From NCBI RefSeq assembly GCF_963583255.1, contig NC_084803.1, positions 25,456,428-25,520,427 of the forward strand: 64,000 nt of DNA, read 5' to 3'. The DNA is from Pyrus communis. Taxonomy: Eukaryota; Streptophyta; Magnoliopsida; Rosales; Rosaceae. The position numbers were made by a program, and so were the translations under genes. The notes beneath the pieces are model-generated. The model did not search any database. It saw only the letters and a program-made list of their open reading frames with translations, and was not told where the DNA came from. Shown piece after piece: positions 54,481 to 64,000 of this stretch (its first letter is position 1; each line of letters begins with the position of its first letter).

Positions 54481-54504
54481 CATTTATCTTCCTTCCCCCC
54501 TTCT

Positions 54505-54508
<4 letters not shown>

Positions 54509-54540
<32 letters not shown>
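54509..54540 (+). repeat. (CT)16 microsatellite in the FLZ 5' leader
   Basis: Pyrimidine repeat ending 43 bp before the ATG, in the place where many plant genes have a Y-patch or CT-rich leader. Confidence 0.85.
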
Positions 54541-54543
<3 letters not shown>

Positions 54544-54582
54544 CTGAAGAAACATTCGGAAGAAAATTACATCATTTGAGAA

Positions 54583-55603
54583 ATGCTGTTAGGGAAGCGC
54601 CCACGCCCTCCAATCAGGAGAACAACAAGCATGACTGGGATTGCCGTCGATATGAGCGACGTGCAAGGCCAGGAACCGACTGATGAACTCCAAAACCCCC
54701 CCGCCATGAACGATGTGCATGCAGTTGCAGTTGCAGCGACGGTGGTGGACGCACAAGGACCGGCTCCTGTGATTAATAATAATTATTATTATGATGTTGA
54801 AAAGATGAACAGGAATAACTTAGGGTACCATGAAGAGCACCGTTTCTTGGCCATGCTATCACCCAGAAACAACCACACAAGGAGGAACTCCGCTTCTCAT
54901 GATGTTGTGGAGACCGCTCACTTCCTTCGCACGTGTGGCCTCTGCAAACGCCAACTCGCTTCAGGCCGTGACATCTATATGTATAGGTAAAAATTCCATC
55001 TTATAATATTAGTTTAGTTTAATTTCACCCTTGTTGGAATTATTTGTCATATTTTCTTTCCATTATTCTTCTGTTTTTCTTTGATTTTTGGATTTTCAGT
55101 CTCTTCCTTTTTGTTTTCTTTTGGGATCTCAAGAGGGTACTGTCAGATTTCCAGTCATAGAAAGTATATCAGGAAGCTATTATTGACATCCGAAAAAATT
55201 ATCATGGGCTAATATTTTTTGGAGATGTTAGAACTACACCAATTTTATTGTTGGGGTTTTATTAAATGATGAGGAAAATTGGATTTTGAAAGCCCCGTGG
55301 TGCGGGTGGGTAGAATAATAGGCAAGAGTATACTAGGTAAAGAATTCGAGATTTTCCAATGTTAAAAACAAGGAATATTACATACACACGTTCATTATTC
55401 AATTTCTGATTGTTGACTTGAAAATTTTGTGCAGGGGAGACGCAGCGTTTTGTAGTCTAGAATGTAGAGAGCAACAGATGAAGCAGGATGAGAGAAAAGA
55501 GAAGTGTAAAGCTGCGTCCTCAAAGATAGAGGACCGCCATGCGGCGTCACGATCCACCTCCAAGGCCTCCTCCGGCAAGGGTCAGACCGTGGCGGCTGCC
55601 TGA
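54583..55603 (+). CDS. FCS-like zinc finger (FLZ, DUF581) protein, two exons
   Basis: Exons 54583-54986 and 55435-55603 are joined across a GT-AG intron of 448 bp (GTAAAA at 54987, TGCAG ending 55434). The joined CDS is 573 nt, 190 aa. The FLZ domain is at about residues 118-160: FLRTCGLCKRQLASGRDIYM, then across the junction GDAAFCSLECREQQM. It holds the C-x2-C and C-x3-C zinc ligands and the FCS motif. FLZ proteins act as adaptors for the SnRK1 energy-sensing kinase. The N-terminal half is low-complexity (NNNYYYD). Intron placement inside the FLZ domain is as I remember it for the family. The exact family member cannot be named from sequence alone. Confidence 0.93.
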
Positions 55604-55965
55604 TCAAACAAAGCAAGCCGAAGGGATGAAGATAATCCATCATTTTCCTCAATTGCGTGCCCCCATGGACGTTGTTTACATAATAGTACTACCGCAGGTT
55701 TGTGTTGCTGCTAGGCTGCTAGCTGATGTATGTATGGTTATGTAAAATTAATTGTAAAAAAGGTCTATGGGTGCATTTGTTTTACGGATCATGCAACTGG
55801 ACTTTGGCCAATGCTTTATAATATTGCAATTTTCTTAGATTTTCTCACATGTGAGCCTTATAATAAGCTTCTACATTATATTTGGTTTTACGAGCTATAT
55901 ATTTCTTTCCAATGTTGTATACCAAATTCAGTCTAAAAAAGGCCATCAATAAAAATGAAACACTA
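55604..55965 (+). other. FLZ 3' untranslated region
   Basis: The AATAAA signal at 55948-55953 lies about 345 bp after the stop codon. Further polyadenylation-like T/A-rich sequence surrounds it. Extent inferred. Confidence 0.5.
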
Positions 55966-56454
55966 ATAATTCAACATTATTTCCTACTCTATAACAAGCA
56001 AAAGTCGGCAAATAGTGAACACTGGATAAGTGTAGCTAGCACCACAGCCACAATGACAAGTTCTTATGATGAATGAATGGAATATACCAAATTTTACCAA
56101 AGCAATGGAAGGCTGGATGTGGGACAAATGATCTAATAGTCGCAAAACCGACGATCAAGGTATACTATACTCTGGTGCATATGCATGGTTGTCATAGCAT
56201 TTAAGTATATGCAACAAGTTAATTTGGTAAAGTTGAGCACTATTATAAGATTTTTACTCTAAATGGTAGGTTTTCCTTGAATTCCGGTTTTTATATTTTC
56301 TGCAATTGGGTTGTAGGATTGCTTTCTAATGTCGAAGCCAAGGACCCATCCTTTCCTCTCCCCCACCTCAATTATTACCCATATAAATGCGTTGCAAAAG
56401 ACTTTTTTGTGAATGTTTAGACCTTCTAGGCTTCTCTATATACATTTGCATACA

Positions 56455-56960
56455 CACACATTGTTCTAAAAATTCCCACTTAGTGCTACCTAGACCTTGT
56501 CTAGGTACTAGATGGTTGATCACTACCCCGATTAATCCTTAGGCGTTTGAAAATTAAGAAAGGGCACATAGACCTGCTTAGGCGGCCGCCTAGCTCGCCC
56601 AGACCTGTCTAGACACCTGATTAGGTTGCAACTCTAACATAGACAGAAAATTGATAACTTTTATTTTACATTTTTCTTTTTCAATAAATTGTAAGTAACT
56701 TGTTAAATACTTAGATGAACACACATTATATGTTTTGTGCCTTATGTTGTCATTATGTCCTAATACTTTATAATCTATGTGTTATCCTATTTTGCAGTTT
56801 ATGTATCTCAATGAAATTATGTAATTTTTAAATATAGACAGACACTTATTTACACAATACTAAATAAATTTATTTGAACCCACCTAATCTCCTGCCTAGG
56901 CACTTGACCTTAATCTGTTGCTCAATTAACGCCTAGCGTCTTTTGAAATCTTGCATATAT
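56455..56960. repeat. Unclassified repeat with TAGGCG/CGCCTA palindromes
   Basis: It contains the 14-bp perfect palindrome TAGGCGGCCGCCTA (about 56578-56591), 'cctagaccttgtctagg' and 'gcctagg'/'acgcctagcg' near both ends. Similar CCTAG/GGCG-rich elements are scattered in plant genomes. Superfamily not determined. Confidence 0.45.
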
Positions 56961-58914
56961 ATACACGTACAATGGACAGTCAACAAACTTAAAGTTTGCA
57001 GACGTCATTTTTTGAGGATGTTTACACCTTAATAAAAGTATAAATATCTTTATCGAATTATACGAATCTACAAGTATAAGAATTGTTCGTTTTTAAGGTC
57101 TAATAATTCGTTTGAAAGTAAATTAAATCAAAACTTTCAATATTTGCAAATGTCATGTCCATGTATATATTTAATATGAAACTTTTTGTGGTTAGAAAAT
57201 TAAGCGAGTAGGCCAAAAGAAAGTGGAAAAGGTCACTTGGTTAGCACTTTTTCTTTCATTTGTGCCAAAGGCTTTCAATGCATATTAACCCATTGCCATT
57301 TGGTACTCGCAAAATCTAGTGACAGGTGCATGTATTTTCCTAAAGAAACAAGACAAAAGCAAATAGACTACCAGTGGCGGTCATCTTTGTGTTTTACAAA
57401 AGTCTCACTTTCTTAATTTTATTTTTCTTCTTTTCTTTTGTTTTTTTTTTTATATAATAGAAGGAAATAAGTCTTATTTATTGATTTAGTCTTGAAATTA
57501 TTTTTTAGCACTTTACTTTTAATAACTGAATTTGTCGCACTTTACCCTCTAAAACTATCAAAATCGAGTCATTTTACCTTATTTTTGTCAATTATGTCTC
57601 ATGGACGTTGAATGAAAGGGCATTCTAGACATTTTATATCATGTTAGTAGAGATAAGCCATTGTTGACAAGGAATGAAATTTTTAGACCACTTTAAACAT
57701 CTGAAACTATCAAATCTCTACCGTTGTAAACACAAATGGAGTAAAATAGTCAACTTTAACAAATCAGATGATAAACTGAAACAAATTTAGTTGCATAAAA
57801 TAAAATGAGATCAAATGACAATTTCAGAGCGATATTTTAAATGAACCAGAAATTAACACACATATACATCATTTAATTTATGAAAGAATAGAATAAAGAG
57901 TTGGGAATCTGTGGCATCGTCAGCTTAGAATGGACGTCTCGTAAATAAATGGAAAGAGATGCATTTGGAGTGATATGTTGATTAATATGGGGTTGGTATG
58001 TTGGTGTGGGACCTCGACATTCACACAAAGTTCCCATCCTTTTTGTCACACTGGGACCACTCCCCACCACTCGGTGCTCTCAAATGCTGATCTACTTCAC
58101 TCTCAATTATATGTTTATAAACAGTATTAAAAAAAATAAATAAATAAATAAAAAAGAGGGATCAATTGATGGCTTTGTCACGCCATCATGGTAATCCATT
58201 CTTTCATGGCTAAGATGACTTACAGAGACATTTCAGTCTCTCTGGTCACCATCATGTGCAATTCATCAATGTTAAAAATCAAACTCAGGACGTGCCATGT
58301 GAAATATTATTTATAAACTGCATTAATTTTTGCTATGTGTAAAGTTATGATTGGCTGTGGGTAAGGGCCTAAGGGGGAATCTTGAGAATCATTAGTAAAT
58401 TCATTGGCAATTAAATTCTTAGTAAATCTAACATGATTGAGAGGACTCAAGTTTCAGGTTTATCTGGATCTTAGCACCGAGATCCAAATATCATATGATT
58501 CTCATTTTTTACAAGTAACCGGCATGCTGGTGAAAAAGATATCTTTATTTATTTCTCTCCTTCTCCTTCAAGGTCCAAGCTCCAAGTCACATGCAAGCGA
58601 CTGTTGAGCTAATCTCGCTCAATAATTTTATTCCAAAAAAATAAAAACAAAGTATACATTTCATCAACAAATATTGGTTCAAATTCAACGTAAGTATTCT
58701 TATACAAGGTTTTTTTCTTTCTACTATATGTCTCAAAGCTACGAATTCTATTAAATACGAACAAAAATATTTTACATCAGACACTAAGATATTGAAGAGT
58801 CAAATCGTGTCATGACTTGTAAATCTATGATTGCCGACTACAGAGTGTGCTGCTCCAATACATGCATAGTAAATTTGTAAATTCCAATCTTATTGTAGAT
58901 TTAAACAATATTAT

Positions 58915-58985
58915 TGCTAGCTCATTGTGAGGTTAAGCTCATCCCCTCTTCTTAATACGTAGATAATATCATTTGTCATTAAACA
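58915..58985 (+). repeat. Remnant of a SINE 3' end
   Basis: 'cttaatacgtagataatatcatttgtcattaaa' parallels the tail of the SINE at 46823-46997 ('cttagtatagatactatcatttattaaa'). Pol III boxes are not preserved. Confidence 0.5.
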
Positions 58986-59382
58986 AAATATTATTGCAGA
59001 TAGGATTCGATGATTGGGGAGATTGGATTTGCATCTCTAGATTCAAAAACTTGCATAAAAAATCTAATCCAACCCAAGTCGAATATTGTATTGAAAAATA
59101 ACAAGAAATATTTGTCAATTCACTCCATACACTTGTAAGTCAATATCAATTTCCACCATAAATTTTTATTATAGTGAACTACCTCATGAAAATTTTATAA
59201 ATAACCACTTATCTCCTCAACACTAGAGTTTCAAAAATTTCATCCATCATTCGGTCCCATATTTTTTTCATTTGGACTGTTGGCCTTGAGTCACTTAAGA
59301 AGTCATTTCTCCTAACTCGAGCCCATCCGCGCGAACCAATTCTACTTTCCTTCCAAGTCGTGTATCTACGATCTATCAACAT

Positions 59383-59413
<31 letters not shown>

Positions 59414-59532
59414 ACAGATACTCATCCAAATGCAGTATGATGAGAGTTTACCTCTAAATGGCTCAATTGTTATCTTTTGACACATACAAACTGAAATTTT
59501 GATGCAGTGTTGATTAATGTGGAAGTTATTGA

Positions 59533-59858
59533 TGTTGTAGGCCTATTTGACTGAACTGTATTTAGGACTAGAAAGGGAGAGGGGCTGGCGGCAAGAGAGA
59601 GAGAGAGAAGAGAGAGATTTAATTTTGAGGTATGTGTTGTATCACCTCATTATTTATTTATAGTAGTAGGATAGGTTAGATCTTTACCCTTTAAAGATCG
59701 ACCAACTAGGATGGGACATAAAACGTCTTCAGGTCTTGCACAACCAATGTCTCCATTTTTGCCATGGATTTTGTGAGCCCAAAGGAAATATTCAAAGATA
59801 TCCCTAGATACACTAGGATTTACACAATCAAATTCCTATTCCAAATATGACTGCAACA
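59533..59858 (-). repeat. Element E (Ty1/copia) 3' LTR, 326 bp
   Basis: On the plus strand it runs TGTTGTAG…CTGCAACA, so both ends show the inverted TGTTG/CAACA typical of LTRs. On the minus strand it directly follows the purine tract CTCAAGGGGGAG (59870-59859). Size and style fit a small copia LTR. The partner LTR is not in the window. Confidence 0.75.
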
Positions 59859-60260
59859 CTCCCCCTTGAGTGTGTAAATACTCAAACAAAACATCGCATC
59901 AGATCTTCAGCAGATAAGGTAGAACAGTTGATGAAGTCGGCGGTACAACGGGCGAATGAGTCTCCAATAAAATAAAAAATGCATTGGTAGTAAAACTCAC
60001 AAAACCTCACTATGGTAAAACCTAAGGTAGGTGAAAGCCCATAAACTAAGGAGAAAAGTGAGAAGTATGCATAATGTCTAAAACAAACTTCAAACAAGAC
60101 GAAAGTAGTGAACTCAATGGAGTATGATCATCCCAGGATGGGTGCCTCATCAAAACCTCGTTAGGTAGCAAAAACCCAGTGGGAAAAATACTCCTAATCG
60201 TAGGAAAAAGAGTACATCAAGATCAAGTGAGTATGCTTCAGGATACTCCCCCTGAGTTAG
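59859..60260 (-). mobile_element. Element E: copia 3' untranslated region and purine tract
   Basis: Minus text 'ccactgggtttttgctacct…aacgaggttttgatgaggca' (60185-60140) is the well-known non-coding block between copia RNase H and the 3' LTR. It ends in the purine tract. It is cut at 60265 by the solo LTR and resumes at 61884. Confidence 0.75.
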
Positions 60261-60265
60261 ACATA

Positions 60266-60867
60266 TGATAAGAGCATATTTATGCGACTTTGTTATCTTA
60301 TTTCTTTGCATTTACTTAGTTAATTTAAATTATTTTCGTATTATTGTTGGTCCAATTGGTAAAGAGGACAATAAATAGTCAAATGGAGCAATTTGGAGCA
60401 GTTTTAGACTTAGATTCGATAGTAGACACCAATAGCATATGGGCTGGACATTTTGGTGCTTAGAAGGTGTTAAACATGTGCTAAAATTTGGAGAAATTAA
60501 AGTTGAGGTTTGGAAGGTAAGGAATTGCACAAGAAAGAGGAATCCTAGTTGGAGAGAAGTTTAGTGAGTTGTTTTGAAGTCCAAATAAAGAATCAAAGAT
60601 GAATCTAGCTTGTTAGAAGACCAGGAATAGAATGGGAAAGGAATCGGGATATCTAGCCAGATTTGGAGGTGCCAAATAAGGCAAAAACGTGTAAAATAAA
60701 GGCTAAGTTGCTGGGATCACTTTAGAATATCTTGCAGCCTCTTTTACCCCATAAAAACTTGCCTTTTAGCCACATTTACTTGCCCTTTTTATTTTGGACG
60801 AATTACACAATTATGATTACCTATTTTTCCTCTCTTTTGATTTACTCTAAAGAAAACCCTAGCCGTG

Positions 60868-60930
<63 letters not shown>

Positions 60931-61878
60931 GTGTTTTGCAATGTGGAAAGGTGTGCCGCGCCTACCATTTATCCATTGAAGTTGCTGGACTTTTCAGAGT
61001 TCTTTCTCTCTTTGTTTTAAGTTTCAATATTTATTTTAGATTGCTTTTCAGTTATGATGAACATGTGTAACTAAGTTTCTTTTTAGCAAGAGGTGAATTC
61101 AAAGTCATGATCATATGTTTTATATAAATTGATTACATCCAGTTATTGTTTCATAAAACATGAATGTTATTTACTTACCTGCTTTATAGAGAACTTATTC
61201 TTGTATGTTTATTAAGGATGCATACTTAGTTTGCATGTAGGGATTTGATGCTAGAATATAAGGGAATTTCACCTAATCGTTATGAACTTATATTTGCAAG
61301 TAGTAAAAGTCACTAGTCATGATTGAGTTAAGTAAATCATTACAGGAATATCATGTTTTTCATCGTTACAAATGATTTGTCAATGCTTATGATTTTCACA
61401 GAACTTATGATCTTCGAGATGCATCTCTATCATATTTTTCATAGTTAGAGAACTTAAGAAGAATAATTTGGTTGCGTCACTAAGTCCAATTCAATGAATT
61501 TAGGAAAATATGAGAGTTAATTAGTGTTGTACAAAATTAATTTGGGGCATTGGCATTCATGGTTTATAGGAAGGATAACTGGAAATCAATCTGTATGCAT
61601 ATGATTCATGTGTGGAGAAGAATCATTTACATGTTTCATTCATCCATGTTTCATTCACAACTTAATTTACTTGCTGCCGTTTACTTTTGTTTTTATTCAA
61701 TGCGTCCAAAATCCCCCTAGTCATTTTTTTGTTGTTAGTTTAACTTAGTTTTTAGTTTTATAAGTTTAATTTGTGTTGATTAGCATCCCTTCTAATTCCT
61801 GGAATAGAATGATCCCTACTTTTTTGTACTACGATTGCATAATTTATAGGAATTTATGTATTAGTTTCTACCACATCA
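60266..61878 (+). mobile_element. Solo LTR of a B-related family (1613 bp)
   Basis: Starts TGATAAGAGCATATTTATGCG, ends CACATCA and is flanked by ACATA (60261-60265, 61879-61883). Its start and R-U5 part align with the B1/B2 LTRs ('tttcacctaatcgttatgaa', 'tgatccctac' near the end). No primer site follows. The internal region was lost by LTR-LTR recombination. It contains (TA)28 at 60871-60927. Confidence 0.88.
60871..60927. repeat. (TA)28 microsatellite inside the solo LTR
   Basis: Fifty-seven bases of TA alternation at about the place where B1/B2 LTRs have the TATA box. Confidence 0.95.
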
Positions 61879-61883
61879 ACATA

Positions 61884-62116
61884 ACTTCCAATTAAAAGAA
61901 CTACAAGCAATTCAACTCAGATATTTGCGCATACTGATTCCTTAGACGAGCTTCTAACAAGTAGACTTGGGCAATGACTTGGTAAAGAGATCAGCCAGGT
62001 TGTCCTGGGAACGGATTTGGTTGACTTCAATGTTCTAATATTGTTGTTGCTGGTGAGAATAAAAAAACTTCGGCACTATGTGCTTGGTATTGTCTCCCTT
62101 GATGTATCCCTTATTT
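61884..62116 (-). pseudogene. Element E copia RNase H C-terminus
   Basis: The minus frame reads 'KGYIKGDNTKHIVPKFFY' (about 62108-62055), 'NIEVNQIRSQDNLADLFTKS' and 'LPKSTC'. This is the end of the copia RNase H (E-V-x-x-I-R-S…N-x-A-D-L-F-T-K). One stop follows the Gln/Tyr run (HQQQQY-stop). The domain is cut at 62116 by LTR F. Confidence 0.85.
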
Positions 62117-64000
62117 TGTTGGAGTTATACCCTGAAAGTCAATCTTTGGAAGAAACCTTTCAGGACAATGTTTGTATGTATAGATAACTCTAATACAGCA
62201 AAAGGCAAAGTCACTTGTTAGGACTATCTCAATGAACGATATATGTCCAAAATTAGTGAGTCTATGGACAATGGATCGATCGAAGAAGTAATCTAAAGAT
62301 GTTAGATTAAAGAGACCTTCTTCACATAACCATATTGTCCAAAAAGGTTTCTAGTCATATGATTGTTAGAGGGACGCTGACAATCTGGATAGACTAGTCG
62401 TACTATGTCTGCTTCAAAAGGGAAGGATGGAAAGTCTCAAGCCATTCGTGTAGTGACACTAAGACAAGTATGTAGGTGCTCATTAAGGGAATGAGTTCAC
62501 TAAATACAATCAAACGAGAGTACTTGCATGGAGGTCTACTCACATGTCAAGCAAGTTACTCTACTGGTTGGAATAATGTAAGTAATCTTTTGACCTGAGA
62601 CATCATAGTTGTCTTGGGGATATGTTCCTGATCATTTGATAATGAGGCGTGACCACATCTCATCTTGGATGTGTTCTATGCATTGTTGGGGTTAGTGATT
62701 TATTCTCAAAGGCATGTGAATGATCAACAAGTGATCTCTAATCCTTGTTAAGAGAGGAAGAATACTCTAAGATATAATTCGGGAATCTTCGGCCGAAGTA
62801 TCGAGCGTAATGATGGAAAGCATTCCTATACGATTCAATTGAATCATATAACTTGGTATAATCACATTAGGGGTTTGACATTAAGTATCCATACCCTAGT
62901 AATGTGATTGTGAGTATTGTATTAGAGAAGGATCAAATTACATTGTAATTCCAACTGAATAGGTTCTCCAACCAAATTCTACATTAGCTTGGGTAGCCAT
63001 GATATGTGGTTAGATGTCACTCATAGCTTGTGGGTTCTTCTAGATGATTAAATAAGTAGTCATTAAAGAAGAAGGAGAATTAAAAGTAAGTTTTAATTCA
63101 CTAAGTGATTGGATAAATATTAATCAATTGGATTGATACCAATAACCTCACTGCCTTGCTAATTAGAACCTAAAATGATTGTATACCGATACACTCTTGT
63201 GGTGAGACAACTCAATGATGATGGAATTAATTAATTGGATTAATTAAGTGTTATGATTAATTAGAAATTCTAAAGAAATCATAGAAGCAATGAAAGATCG
63301 TTTCGGGCTTAAAGATAAATTTGGGTTCATTCGGTCCCATCGGGCCCAAACCCATTACGCTTTTTATTCAAGTATAGGATGACTTGAAATGATAAAAACC
63401 CAAAGCCCAAATCAACACTAAGGGGCCAGCCAAAGATGAGGAAAGAAGAGAGAGAAAGAGTCAATTAGTTGACTTACTTCTTTTACCTTTATAAGGGGAG
63501 TTTAATGAAAAAGTTTCATTAGGGTTTTTTTTGTGTGAACTTTTCAACAAGAGAAAAACAAGTTTCTCTCTCTCTACACACATACATAGCCGGCCACCAA
63601 AGAGGGATATAGCTAATCATCTCTTCCATTTTTGGTTATTCCAACATCCATCTCACTACACTAGTGGGTATGGATCTCTAGAGGTCTTCTACTTTGGAGA
63701 CCAGAGGAGAATCAAAGAAGCTCCAAATCTATTAGGGTGGAGGAAACAAGGAAGGAGGCTAGACTCAAGCAGTTCCAAGAATAAAGAGCTTGGAGGTGGT
63801 CCATCCTTGGTCTAAATTCTACATCAAGAGGTATAAAACTCAACCTTCACTTTGTTCTTTAATATTTTGTTTGATGCATCATATAAGAACCTATGCTTCT
63901 TGAAGAGGATTTGCATAAATATAGCTTTGATAATATGTGATAATATGCTTTCCGTTGCTTATGTGTATAAATTTAGAATTGTATATACATGATAGTCACT
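62117..64000 (+). repeat. LTR F, probably Ty1/copia, runs off the window
   Basis: Starts TGTTGGAGTTATACCCTGAAA right where the copia E coding text breaks. A TATA-like TTATAAG lies at 63489-63495. A TC-rich leader follows (63561-63590), then sequence like a long U5. No CA end with primer site is reached before 64000, so the LTR is at least 1.8 kb, or the end is outside. The ORF at 63531-63815 has no domain. Orientation comes from the TATA box. Confidence 0.6.

Larger units (their letters stand above)
55966..59532. other. AT-rich intergenic region, no gene seen
   Basis: No ORF above chance on either strand. Contained items are the palindromic repeat at about 56455-56960, a probable SINE tail at 58915-58985, a TA/CATA run at 59385-59413, and a stretch with family-like phrases at 57470-57850 ('agcactttacttttaataac…') that may be an old repeat. 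Confidence 0.6.

Noticed and set aside
57873..60530. Short minus ORFs of 60-71 codons
   Set aside because: Chance ORFs in AT-rich or repeat DNA.

Overview
This window is plant nuclear DNA. One ordinary-looking host gene is visible: an FLZ-type zinc-finger gene at 54583-55603, with one intron. The rest is almost entirely transposable elements, many nested inside each other. A short element at 27481-27638 looks like a MITE I associate with apple/pear genomes, so a rosaceous tree is my best guess; this rests on memory and was not searched.

Layout. Element A is an old Ty3/gypsy Tat-like element on the minus strand. It is present as 1-2425, 11471-11515 and 44177-46798, and its left end runs off the window. 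Two insertions split its gag gene. The first is B1 (2426-11470), an almost pristine non-autonomous Athila-like element. The second is C (11516-44176), an old plus-strand Tat-like element. C was in turn interrupted by a non-autonomous hAT element (15672-17723), a chromovirus D on the minus strand (20242-26056), and B2 (30036-40878), a sister of B1. LTR pairs, terminal motifs and target-site duplications define almost every junction. Removing hAT, D, B1 and C on paper lets the broken reading frames read through again, which fixes the insertion order.

Right of A come a tRNA-derived SINE (46823-46997), an AT microsatellite, and a complete but decayed L1-type LINE (47775-53344, 20-bp target duplication). 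Then follow the FLZ gene and AT-rich intergenic DNA with repeat remnants. The window ends with a Ty1/copia remnant E on the minus strand (LTR 59533-59858), split by a solo LTR of a B-related family (60266-61878) and apparently cut by a further LTR F (62117 to the window end).

Most notable biology. Two unrelated LTR-retrotransposon lineages here each carry an antisense, non-retroviral ORF. B1 and B2 carry a conserved coiled-coil protein of about 225-232 residues, opposite to a shortened gag-like ORF and with no pol at all. C carries a decayed antisense plant mobile domain (PMD) gene downstream of integrase. B1, B2 and D have LTR pairs that are nearly or completely identical by eye, so all three look recently active. 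D is interrupted by a single amber codon in its RNase H region.

Limits: identities and divergences were counted by eye, residue positions are approximate, and no database search was possible.
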